Source: an uncultured Clostridia bacterium
Lineage (GTDB): Bacteria; Bacillota; Clostridia; Oscillospirales; Oscillospiraceae
NCBI GenBank assembly: GCA_937858235.1
Contig: CALLZZ010000395.1
Coordinates: forward strand, 1 to 5,312
Direction of reading: 5' to 3'
DNA length: 5,312 nt
In this document: positions 1 to 5,312 of the stretch, piece after piece
Layout: every line of letters begins with the position of its first letter
How positions within the stretch are numbered: position 1 is the first letter of the stretch
Position numbers and translations under genes: made by a program
The notes under the pieces: generated by a model
The model's input: only the letters and a program-made list of their open reading frames with translations
Told to the model about the DNA's origin: nothing
Database searches by the model: none

Positions 1-314
1 CCGGCAGACTGCTTCTATTTTATGCGGCGTTTTTTCCTATTAGCACACCGGACAGCCCATAAAAATATAGATTTCGATAGACGAGCTGGCACTTTCAGCC
101 GACTGGCAGGATAATCGTACATATTGTTGAAAAAGGAATGGACGAAGTAGTGAAATAGTGGTAATATGGGAATATAATGTAGAAATGTTGGAAGAAATCG
201 GTTAGATTTATTAAATTTGAATTATAGCAATACCAGCTAAAACATTTTCAACGTGTTTTCTAAGAGTAATTACATAAATTAATGGGCGCAAATTATGAGG
301 AGGTTTTATAAACA
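1..314. other. Leader region upstream of the AIPR gene, no convincing gene
   Basis: No gene of confident size is present. Bases 1-113 are open in plus frame 1 from the window edge to a TAA, and plus frame 3 is open from 81 to a TAG at 156-158, ending in residues IIVHIVEKGMDEVVK. Within that frame an ATG at 138 lies behind an AAAAAGGA stretch but stops after six codons, which could be the remnant of an interrupted gene start. From about 160 onward the sequence becomes strongly AT-rich and looks like a plain 5' untranslated and promoter region for the gene at 315. The hexamer CTGGCA occurs twice, at about 86 and 104. I see no convincing terminator, tRNA or attachment site. Confidence 0.5.
150..178 (+). 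promoter_or_regulatory. Possible promoter of the AIPR gene
   Basis: A consensus TATAAT at 173-178 is preceded, with 17-base spacing, by GTGAAA at 150-155, which matches the sigma-A -35 consensus at four of six positions. The start point would be near 185, leaving an untranslated leader of about 130 bases before the ATG at 315. The -35 is weak and there is no TGn extension, so other AT-rich stretches at 215-275 could serve instead. Confidence 0.35.
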
Positions 315-2171
315 ATGGATAATTTTAAGATTCAAATAGATGAAGATATTGAACTCATCCAACGAGATTACGGAAGCATTGATCCGCGTCTTTCGAAGGC
401 AGAATTTGCATTTAATTATTGGATATTGAGCCGCATTTATAGCCTTGACGAAGAAATTATATCTTCCAATATTACGGAGTATAACGACAAAAGTGTTGAT
501 TGTTTCGTTCATTACGAGGACGTCAAAGAGCTTTATATTATCCAAAATAAGTATTACGAAGCGAACACTGTGGTTGTTAGAAACGACGTGTCGGATTTTC
601 TGACCACACCTCTATCTGTTTTGCAGAGAGGGAAGTATAGCAAAAATCCAGAACTTCAAAAAATCTTTGACCGAATAAAGGGTGACAATGAATATAAAAT
701 ATACCTTCACTTTTTTGTCACTAATGAATACCATTCACCAGATATTGATGGATTATTCGATAAAGATTATAATTTGCCTGAAATCAAAGCTTCCGTATAT
801 GCTAAATATTTTGACTTGTCAGATATAAGTAGACTGTATTTTGAAGATAGGTTCACAAACAAAGTCAAATTTACTACAATAATGCCTACTCGCCAAAAAG
901 CTACATCTCTTGACGTAAGACCAGAAAACTATGATATGCCATGGATGATTGATCTGCGCTATGTTATGATAAATGTTGCTGAGCTATATCGCATATACAA
1001 AGAAGCCGAGAAAAAGAATTACGAACTTTTTGAAGAAAACATCCGTGAATATTTAGGTACAAGAGGAATAAACAATGGAATTATTAAGACTCTTAAGGAT
1101 AAAAAAGATAGAGAAAACTTTTTTTATTACAATAATGGAGTGACAATTATTTGTGAAGATTGCGAAACACTCGGTGTCGATAAACTTCCTTCTGAATATA
1201 AAGGCCGAAAATATAACTACGGGTTTAAGTTAACCAACCCTCAAATTGTTAATGGTTGCCAAACTATAAATTCAATTGCGGAAGTGCTTTCTCACTATGA
1301 CGATATTACTGTATACAGTGAGTTTGAGAAAGTTTATGTACTTGTAAAGGTATTTGTTTTCGATGAGACAACAAAAAGGAATAAAGCTGGTTTGGACAAA
1401 AATATTGTTAGATTTACAAACAGCCAAAATGCCATAAGCGATAAAGCATTTGCTTCGAAAAGAAATTATTTTCTGAATATTCAATCAGAATTTCTTAAGC
1501 GTGGTTATCTCTTGTTGGTTAAACCAAGTGATAAGACAGGATATTCTGCGCAATACAAAGATCCCGTAGAGTTTACAAAGTTACAGAACAAAGCGAAGCC
1601 TTTCAATGATAAGATTGACATCCATCCTCTAAAATTAGGTGGCTACATGATACCACTTGAAAAACTCCTTAAAGTATTACTGGCTTTTCGTGAAAACGGG
1701 TATATTGCCTTTACACGAGGGAGTTCAGTTCTCAAACCCAATAGCCCAATGTATAGAGAATTTTCTTTGAATATTGAAACTTGGTGTACAATAGACAATA
1801 TGCTTTTGCTTTATTTAATGCATGATAAAGCGGAAAAAGAAAAAAAGGCAAGTGAAAGTAAGCGGTTTCCAATTCCGTATTATGTCATGAGTTTTATAGG
1901 TGCAGCTTGCAAAGATAAAACATCCTCAGAGTTAAAAAATCAACTTGATTATTTGTTCGAATCAAAGAACAACTTTCTACCTGTTTACCTCTTCTATAAA
2001 GAACTTACGTCTGCATATGCAGAAAATCTTCATGAATATAATAATATGGACTATAATGTTATGATTAAGCAAGATATGATGACTTCAATATTCGACAACT
2101 GTTATAGAAACTCTATGCGCTTTTATCCTGACAAAGAAAAAATAAGAAAATTTGTGGAATATGGACAATAG
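315..2171 (+). CDS. AIPR-family protein (abortive infection phage resistance)
   Basis: This 618-residue protein carries the conserved signature of the AIPR family (Pfam AIPR, predicted phage-resistance proteins). Visible motifs are a YLGTRGINNGII segment at 246-257, FFYYNNGVTIICED at 269-282, NPQIVNGCQTINSI at 308-321, a VLVKVFV strand at 342-348 and IVRFTNSQNAISDKAFAS at 364-381. The N-terminal 100 residues contain VDCFVHYED (61-69) followed by YIIQNKYY (74-81). This D...QxK arrangement resembles the active site of restriction-endonuclease-like (PD-(D/E)XK) folds and would fit a nucleic-acid-cutting effector, but that is inference. No signal peptide or membrane segment is seen, so it is probably cytoplasmic. 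The ATG at 315 follows GAGGAGG (297-303) with an 11-base spacer. The gene is AT-rich, monocistronic and convergent with the GC-rich DUF4314 gene, which suggests separately acquired cargo. The family call is firm; the mechanism is not established from sequence. Confidence 0.9.
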   Translation: MDNFKIQIDEDIELIQRDYGSIDPRLSKAEFAFNYWILSRIYSLDEEIISSNITEYNDKSVDCFVHYEDVKELYIIQNKYYEANTVVVRNDVSDFLTTPLSVLQRGKYSKNPELQKIFDRIKGDNEYKIYLHFFVTNEYHSPDIDGLFDKDYNLPEIKASVYAKYFDLSDISRLYFEDRFTNKVKFTTIMPTRQKATSLDVRPENYDMPWMIDLRYVMINVAELYRIYKEAEKKNYELFEENIREYLGTRGINNGIIKTLKDKKDRENFFYYNNGVTIICEDCETLGVDKLPSEYKGRKYNYGFKLTNPQIVNGCQTINSIAEVLSHYDDITVYSEFEKVYVLVKVFVFDETTKRNKAGLDKNIVRFTNSQNAISDKAFASKRNYFLNIQSEFLKRGYLLLVKPSDKTGYSAQYKDPVEFTKLQNKAKPFNDKIDIHPLKLGGYMIPLEKLLKVLLAFRENGYIAFTRGSSVLKPNSPMYREFSLNIETWCTIDNMLLLYLMHDKAEKEKKASESKRFPIPYYVMSFIGAACKDKTSSELKNQLDYLFESKNNFLPVYLFYKELTSAYAENLHEYNNMDYNVMIKQDMMTSIFDNCYRNSMRFYPDKEKIRKFVEYGQ

Positions 2172-2276
2172 TATTATCATGCTGCTATTAAAAGGACTTG
2201 AGAGCTTAATCAATGTAAACTGCTCATCATGTTTATAACGCAAGCCCTCATTTCTTATTACCTTTCCAGTGGGGGA
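2172..2276. other. Convergent junction between AIPR gene and DUF4314 gene
   Basis: Composition changes here from AT-rich (left) to GC-rich (right, beyond about 2270). I see no strong hairpin followed by a T-run on either strand, so transcription termination between the two convergent genes is not explained by an obvious intrinsic terminator. The minus strand holds a short frame with a good ribosome binding site, listed separately. Confidence 0.45.
2210..2251 (-). pseudogene. Possible truncated start of the next minus-strand gene
   Basis: Twenty-five bases after the DUF4314 stop codon is an ATG (2251-2249). It is preceded by GGAAAGG (2267-2261) with a nine-base spacer, as expected for the next gene in the same operon. 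The frame reads MRACVINMMSSLH and stops at 2210. A real gene start cut short by the insertion of the AT-rich AIPR segment would look like this; so would a chance ATG. The 13 residues are too few to recognise a family. Confidence 0.25.
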
Positions 2277-2501
2277 TTATATACCCAAAAATTCATCCAC
2301 CCCCGGAATCAAACTCAGCGAGGAACCACCATCCCATTCGCACAGGATATTTCCGGCATCATCCACGCCGCGAACCGTGGCACGGTTGCCGGGTTGAAGC
2401 TTGGTGTAGGGGTCATCCATTGAGATAAGCTCAAGCCGTGTTCCGGCGGGGTATTCCCGCCGGAGACGCTCGACTGTTTCTTTTGAGGGAAAGTTATTCA
2501 T
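2277..2501 (-). CDS. DUF4314 domain protein
   Basis: This is a 74-residue protein of the DUF4314 family, small proteins of unknown function that recur in clostridial prophages and mobile elements. The family pattern is clear: YPAGTRLELISMDDPY at 17-32, a GNRATVRGVDDAGNI beta segment at 38-52, then WDGGSSLSLIPGVDEF at 56-71. It is short, soluble-looking and probably all beta. The ATG at 2501 is chosen over an in-frame start near 2774 because the domain begins here, AAGGAG (2519-2514) lies 12 bases upstream, and the longer reading would only run antiphase through the preceding gene. Its start overlaps the stop of the upstream gene in the octamer ATGAATAA, so the two are probably translationally coupled. 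The role is unknown. Confidence 0.85.
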   Translation of the reverse strand: MNNFPSKETVERLRREYPAGTRLELISMDDPYTKLQPGNRATVRGVDDAGNILCEWDGGSSLSLIPGVDEFLGI

Positions 2502-3315
2502 GGTCGGCACCCGCTCCTTCGGCCACGTTTGCGCCCGTGTCGGCGGCAGGTGCGGTTTCTTCCTCCACCGGGGCGGCAATCGCCGTCGGGTCTTCTTCGC
2601 CAGCGCCCGCGCCGTCAGCGGACTCGCCGGCGGCCTTTTTCTTTGGCGCGCCGTACCGCCACGCAGCGTTCCCAGTGAGATTTTTGAGCAGGAATTTGCG
2701 CGCCGTTTTGAAATCATCGCCCACCATGCCGAGCCCGATGAGCCACACCCGCATGGCGAAGCGCGGGTTCTCAAATTCGTCAGGGGCTTTCGCGGTCACG
2801 CGCTTTTTCTCCTTTGCCGTTTTGCACAGGGCGGCGATAAATTGCGTGCAGGCCTGTGCCATATCGCCGTCGAGGCCGCCGAAGAACCAAGGGAAGCGGA
2901 GGGTATCTCCGGTCGATTCGATGGGCAGGTCATCCGCGCCGAGGGCCGCTTTGATGAGCGCGGCTTTGCTCTCTACCAGCTTTTTCAGGTTTTCCAGTTT
3001 CTCCGGCGTGAAGCCGTCCACCGGCATTTCAATAGCAAGGCGGTCAGGCGTTTCCGGCGTTTCGGCTGTCTCAGGTGCTTCCATGATGGCCGCGTCTGCG
3101 GTTGCTTCGGTTTCAACCCCCCGCTCGGCGAGGGCGGTCAAAAGGGCGTCGTCGTGCTCGCCGCTGACCGTTCCGTTTTTGTCCACCGTGTAGCCGCCGA
3201 CCTCGTAACCGAAGCCCGGCGCGCCGAGGTATTTCATCGGGGCATTAAGGATTTCGCTGATCGCCCCGACAAGTTTTTTGCGCTCCGCGCCTGTGACGTT
3301 GAACTTGAATTCCAT
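2494..3315 (-). CDS. Phage-type 'virulence-related protein' of unknown function
   Basis: This 273-residue soluble protein resembles what is usually annotated as 'virulence-related protein' in clostridial prophages and integrative elements; the name is historical and no function is known. An N-terminal module (1-66) starts FKFNVTGAERKKLVGAISEI and contains a YEVGGYTVDKNGT segment (37-49). An acidic Thr/Pro/Ala linker follows (about 68-91). The second module holds LAIEMPVDGFTPEKLENL (93-110), a helix with LIKAALGADDLPIE (120-133), FPWF (141-144), an RVTAK block (172-176) and a conserved-looking FKTARKFLLKNLTGNAAW stretch (202-219). The tail (about 228-273) is Ala/Glu-rich and low complexity. 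The start is supported by GGAGG (3328-3324), eight bases upstream. The frame stays open for 25 more codons upstream without any start codon. It lies directly before DUF4314 and downstream of the methyltransferase, as part of one GC-rich operon apparently split by slot-2 cargo. Confidence 0.8.
   Translation of the reverse strand: MEFKFNVTGAERKKLVGAISEILNAPMKYLGAPGFGYEVGGYTVDKNGTVSGEHDDALLTALAERGVETEATADAAIMEAPETAETPETPDRLAIEMPVDGFTPEKLENLKKLVESKAALIKAALGADDLPIESTGDTLRFPWFFGGLDGDMAQACTQFIAALCKTAKEKKRVTAKAPDEFENPRFAMRVWLIGLGMVGDDFKTARKFLLKNLTGNAAWRYGAPKKKAAGESADGAGAGEEDPTAIAAPVEEETAPAADTGANVAEGAGADHE
2514..2519 (-). promoter_or_regulatory. Ribosome binding site fixing the DUF4314 start
   Basis: AAGGAG on the minus strand, 12 bases before the ATG at 2501 and inside the 3' end of the upstream gene. 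It supports the short 74-residue product. Confidence 0.6.
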
Positions 3316-3351
3316 TTTCGTTTCCTCCGTAAAATTACGATTTTCGTTTCC
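3314..3351. repeat. Short direct repeat around the virulence-related gene start
   Basis: The 12-mer ATTTTCGTTTCC occurs at 3314-3325 and again at 3340-3351. On the minus strand each copy reads GGAAACGAAAAT, and the downstream copy forms the end of the ribosome binding site plus the start codon. Between them is a small dyad, CGTAA-AA-TTACG (3328-3339). It may be a duplicated RBS-start segment left by recombination or a regulatory site; significance is uncertain. Confidence 0.5.
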
Positions 3352-3466
3352 GCAGTACCATTCATCACTCTTTTCGGCGGTTAAAGCAAGTCACAAAACA
3401 TGGACATTAGTGAAGTTCATATCACAATTGCATTTGTCTAATGGAATAAAGGCAAGAACATTTCAG

Positions 3467-3495
3467 TTGATTTTTTAGTTATTTTATGGTATAAT
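3467..3495 (+). promoter_or_regulatory. Strong sigma-A promoter of the slot-2 cassette
   Basis: TTGATT at 3467-3472 and a perfect TATAAT at 3490-3495 are separated by exactly 17 bases. The -10 is preceded by TGG (3487-3489), the extended -10 element favoured in Gram-positive bacteria. The start point is expected near 3502, giving a leader of about 40 bases before the ATG at 3541. It should drive both plus-strand genes that follow. Confidence 0.8.
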
Positions 3496-3510
3496 TATAT
3501 TAATTTCTTG

Positions 3511-3520
3511 GACATATGTC
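3511..3520. promoter_or_regulatory. Perfect 10-base palindrome, candidate operator
   Basis: GACATATGTC lies between the predicted transcription start (about 3502) and the ribosome binding site (3528-3532). A roadblock or autoregulatory operator would sit in such a position. A single half-like TGGACAT also occurs at about 3401-3407. No regulator gene is visible in the window and chance is possible. Confidence 0.3.
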
Positions 3521-3527
3521 ATATTTT

Positions 3528-3532
3528 TGAGG
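3528..3532 (+). promoter_or_regulatory. Ribosome binding site fixing the repeat-protein start
   Basis: TGAGG ends eight bases before the ATG at 3541. This favours ATG 3541 over an in-frame TTG at 3508, which lies only a few bases after the predicted transcription start and has no room for a ribosome binding site. Confidence 0.65.
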
Positions 3533-3540
3533 CTTATTTT

Positions 3541-3930
3541 ATGGTTGATTTCACAAAAAAAGATATAAACGAAGCACTACAAGCCATAGCTTCAATGATT
3601 AGCAGGACGGAGAAATCAAAAGAGAGATTTGCGCAGGGTACTTCTCAACATACATTACAAAAGAATAGGCTTAAAGCGCTTCATATAGCTTCATTATTAA
3701 TTTCAAAAGTATTAGTAGAGAATAATGCTGTGGATTGTTATACCGAAGAAGATTTGAAAAATGCGCTTGCCCCAATTGCTTCTCTGATTAGCAAATCCGA
3801 GAAAGCAAGGCAAAAATTATCACAGGGCACTTGGCAACACACGATGCTTAGTAATAATCTCAAAGCACTTCATATGGCTTTGCCATTGTTAACAAGAGCA
3901 TTGGGCGCGATGAATGCCGAGAGCAGATAA
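3541..3930 (+). CDS. Unknown small protein of two tandem 54-residue helical repeats
   Basis: I do not recognise the family. The 129-residue product is an internal duplication: residues 5-58 and 68-121 align without any gap, with 26 identities in 54 positions by hand count (about 48%). Each unit reads as helix, loop, helix: first helix with IASxISxxEK, loop QGTxQHT, second helix with NxLKALHxA. The invariant Gln, His and Thr of the loop and the His in the second helix are the obvious candidates for a binding or structural role. The protein has one cysteine (C66, in the linker) and no signal peptide or membrane segment; the repeat helices are amphipathic. It is the first gene of a plus-strand cassette driven by the promoter at 3467-3495, 62 bases ahead of the Imm5-like gene. 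A protein-protein interaction or small regulator/antitoxin-like role is a guess only. AT-rich composition contrasts with the flanking minus-strand genes. Confidence 0.8.
   Translation: MVDFTKKDINEALQAIASMISRTEKSKERFAQGTSQHTLQKNRLKALHIASLLISKVLVENNAVDCYTEEDLKNALAPIASLISKSEKARQKLSQGTWQHTMLSNNLKALHMALPLLTRALGAMNAESR
3553..3714 (+). repeat. Coding tandem repeat, unit 1
   Basis: Encodes residues 5-58 of the small duplicated protein. It begins TKKDINEAL and contains the IAS, QGTSQHT and LKALH motifs. It aligns gap-free to unit 2 at a 189-base offset. Confidence 0.85.
3742..3903 (+). repeat. Coding tandem repeat, unit 2
   Basis: Encodes residues 68-121. It begins TEEDLKNAL and contains the IAS, QGTWQHT and LKALH motifs. 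The two units have diverged well beyond synonymous change, so the duplication is old rather than a recent slippage event. Confidence 0.85.
3911..3926 (+). repeat. 16-base direct repeat, copy A
   Basis: TGAATGCCGAGAGCAG at the very 3' end of the duplicated-repeat gene, encoding its last residues just before the stop. An identical copy lies at 5198-5213. Confidence 0.7.
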
Positions 3931-3992
3931 AATATTACTATACATAGGAAGACAACGAAACAAACTCCATTTATCTGTCAAAAGGAGAGAAT

Positions 3993-4538
3993 ATGGATTG
4001 GATTAACGAAGTGCAAAATAGACTCAAAAGGAAAAATCAGATTCTTTTTGCTCAAGATAGTGAGTTTTTAGCGGACTTATCCATATTGATTGGGGAACAA
4101 AATCATCGGACAATGGTTTTGTGGGCATTTGAATTTGCAGACGAAACCGTTAGAAAATTGTTTGAGCGTTATCCAAACGAAAATCGGCTCGAATCCGCTG
4201 TGCTGACTTCAAAAGCTTGGGCTGCCGGTAAAGTTAAAATGCCCGTGGCGCAGCGTGCAATTTTGCAAGCTCATGCAGTGGCAAAGGAAATCGACTCTCT
4301 TGAAGATATAGCGTTGTGTCATGCTATTGGGCAAGCTTGCGGCGTAGTTCATGCAAAGGGACATGCGATAGGATTTCCAATCTATGATTTAACAGCTATA
4401 ATTAGACACTACGGCATACCAGAATGCAAAGGGGTTGTCGAGGAGCGTAAGCAACAATATGTTGAGCGAATATATTATTGGCGGGAGCATTATAAAGACA
4501 ATCCGTATGAATGGGCAGATTTTATGATGACAGATTAA
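3993..4538 (+). CDS. Imm5-like putative immunity protein
   Basis: This 181-residue protein resembles the Imm5-like family, alpha-helical proteins annotated as putative immunity proteins of polymorphic toxin systems. The recognisable core runs from about 40 to 136: TMVLWAFEFADETVRKLFERYP (first 20 at 40-59), then AWAAGKVKMPVAQRAI (75-90), QAHAVAKE (92-99) and ALCHAIGQACGVVHAKGHAIG (first 20 at 107-126). The N-terminal 38 residues and the Tyr/Trp-rich C-terminal tail are not assigned. It appears cytoplasmic, with no signal peptide or membrane helix. ATG 3993 follows AAAGGAG (3981-3987) at good spacing. It is the second gene of the cassette and lies 62 bases after the repeat protein with no obvious own promoter, so the two are probably cotranscribed. 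No toxin gene is visible, so an immunity function is inferred from family name only; many members stand alone. Composition is AT-leaning, unlike the adjacent methyltransferase. Confidence 0.7.
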   Translation: MDWINEVQNRLKRKNQILFAQDSEFLADLSILIGEQNHRTMVLWAFEFADETVRKLFERYPNENRLESAVLTSKAWAAGKVKMPVAQRAILQAHAVAKEIDSLEDIALCHAIGQACGVVHAKGHAIGFPIYDLTAIIRHYGIPECKGVVEERKQQYVERIYYWREHYKDNPYEWADFMMTD

Positions 4539-4612
4539 TTGATTTTGAGAAACAAGAATTGACAAAATTTAAGATCTATCGGTATGAGTCAAATCAATTT
4601 AAGCTAATTCAC

Positions 4613-4647
4613 AAAGGCAGCCAGCAACAGTAGCTTGGTTGCCTTTT
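4613..4647 (+). terminator. Intrinsic terminator after the slot-2 cassette
   Basis: AAAGGCAGCCAG (4613-4624) pairs with TTGGTTGCCTTT (4635-4646) as a 12-base-pair stem with two G-U pairs and a 10-base loop, ending in a short TTTT run (4644-4647) and AT-rich sequence. It lies 75 bases after the Imm5-like stop codon and six bases beyond the methyltransferase stop on the other strand. It may therefore serve both convergent units, although the minus-strand T-run is poor. Confidence 0.7.
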
Positions 4648-4652
4648 ATAAT

Positions 4653-5312
4653 TCAAGTAAATTCGTGATATGCTGTTTTCTTGTCATTACGGAGCAAAAA
4701 CACGCCCTCGTCGCTTTTGCGGAACTCGATATAGCGCTTCACGATCACGTCGCAGTATTTCGGGTCAAGCTCCATGGAGCAGTTGACGCGGTCGGACTGC
4801 TCCGCCGCGAGCATCGTGGTGCCGGAGCCGCCGAACAGATCGAGCGCCACGTCCCCGATGCGGGAGGAGTTTGCAATGGCCCGCCCCGCCAGCGCCACCG
4901 GTTTCATGGTCGGGTGCTCCGCGCTCTTTTTTGGGCGGTCGAACTGCCACAGGTCGCTCTGCTGGCGGTCCTGCAGGGGGCAGAGCCGTTTTTCACCGTC
5001 CAGCCAGCCGTACCAAATCGGCTCATACTGCGTGTGGTAATCTTTCCGCGACAGCACGAGCGCGTCTTTCGCCCAGATGATCGTCGACGACCAGTGGAAG
5101 CCGGCCTCCTTCATCGCCGTCATCATCGTACCCCATTCCTGCGCCGACATCACCACATAAACCATCGCGCCCGGTTCGCAGGCGCTTGCCATCGCCCTGA
5201 ATGCCGAGAGCAGGAACGCGTAAAACTGCTCCTCAGTCATTTTGTCGTTGAGAATCTGCCGGGGCTTCCAGCTGGGGTGCTTCGCGTCGCCGCCGTAGTC
5301 CACGTTCCACGG
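4653..5312 (-). CDS. DNA (adenine-N6 or cytosine-N4) methyltransferase, 5' end outside window
   Basis: The visible 219 C-terminal residues belong to the N6/N4 DNA methylase family and act on DNA with S-adenosylmethionine. The window edge cuts the catalytic (D/N)PP(Y/W) motif IV: only its end, PWNVDYGG, remains. Downstream are YVVMSAQEWG (52-61), IIWAKD with DYHTQYEPIWYG (78-102), motif X as HPTMKPVAL (133-141), motif I as DLFGGSGTT (158-166) and ELDPKY (181-186). The order motif IV, then X, then I marks a beta-class enzyme. The GTG at 5303 is not a start, because the frame continues upstream through the catalytic motif. No restriction endonuclease is visible, so it looks like an orphan phage-type methylase; in many phage versions a ParB-like domain precedes it, which cannot be checked here. 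It heads the GC-rich minus-strand operon. Confidence 0.93.
   Translation of the reverse strand, partial: PWNVDYGGDAKHPSWKPRQILNDKMTEEQFYAFLLSAFRAMASACEPGAMVYVVMSAQEWGTMMTAMKEAGFHWSSTIIWAKDALVLSRKDYHTQYEPIWYGWLDGEKRLCPLQDRQQSDLWQFDRPKKSAEHPTMKPVALAGRAIANSSRIGDVALDLFGGSGTTMLAAEQSDRVNCSMELDPKYCDVIVKRYIEFRKSDEGVFLLRNDKKTAYHEFT
5198..5213 (+). repeat. 16-base direct repeat, copy B
   Basis: TGAATGCCGAGAGCAG, identical to 3911-3926, lies antisense within the methyltransferase gene, where the coding strand encodes part of LLSAFRAMA. The flanking bases do not match, so identity is limited to the 16-mer. Confidence 0.7.

Noticed and set aside
15..122. Minus-strand 35-codon frame
   Set aside because: No ribosome binding site before its ATG and basic, low-information translation.
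2229..2423. Plus-strand 64-codon frame across the DUF4314 gene
   Set aside because: No RBS and antisense to a recognised domain.
2502..2774. N-terminal extension of the DUF4314 frame
   Set aside because: Arg/Pro-rich and overlapping the upstream gene out of frame. The DUF4314 domain and a good RBS start at 2501.
2438..3193. Second plus-strand open frame, Ser/Ala-rich
   Set aside because: Low-complexity translation antisense to two well-supported minus-strand genes.
2500..3384. Long plus-strand open frame opposite the virulence-related gene
   Set aside because: Arg/Phe/Gly-rich translation with no recognisable domain and no RBS. It is an antisense shadow of the GC-rich minus-strand gene.
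4331..4340. Palindrome GCAAGCTTGC
   Set aside because: Lies inside the Imm5-like coding sequence with no regulatory context.
4765..5080. Short open frames on both strands within the methyltransferase
   Set aside because: Shadows of a gene with clear methylase motifs; the GC-rich composition keeps alternative frames open.
1..5312. CRISPR array, tRNA, rRNA or insertion-sequence ends
   Set aside because: No regularly spaced repeats, cloverleaf-like sequence, or transposase with terminal inverted repeats could be seen.

Overview
The window looks like part of a prophage or phage-derived integrative element from a low-GC Gram-positive host, most likely a gut-type Clostridia (Oscillospiraceae/Lachnospiraceae-like). 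This rests on strong AGGAGG-type ribosome binding sites, an extended -10 promoter, and three minus-strand genes of types common in clostridial phage elements: an orphan beta-class DNA methyltransferase, a 'virulence-related protein' and a DUF4314 protein. The host assignment is inference; no rRNA, tRNA or housekeeping marker is present.

The window is a two-strand, two-composition mosaic. The minus-strand genes are visibly GC-rich and read right to left: methyltransferase (5312 to 4653, 5' end off the window), virulence-related protein (3315 to 2494), DUF4314 protein (2501 to 2277, start overlapping the previous stop). A good RBS and ATG of a further minus-strand frame follow, but that frame dies after 13 codons. 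Plus-strand AT-rich genes occupy two slots between or beside them. Slot 1 (about 120-2230) carries one large AIPR-family (abortive infection / phage resistance) gene. Slot 2 (about 3380-4650) carries a two-gene cassette behind one strong promoter: a small protein made of two tandem 54-residue helical repeats, then an Imm5-like putative immunity protein. A hairpin terminator at about 4613-4647 separates slot 2 from the convergent methyltransferase.

The simplest reading is a phage-derived minus-strand operon into which defence or conflict cargo was placed on the opposite strand at two intergenic positions. The AIPR gene would protect the host or element against competing phages. The methyltransferase would modify element DNA. 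The Imm5-like gene is an immunity-type gene without a visible toxin. The least explained item is the tandem-repeat protein at 3541-3930, whose family I do not recognise.
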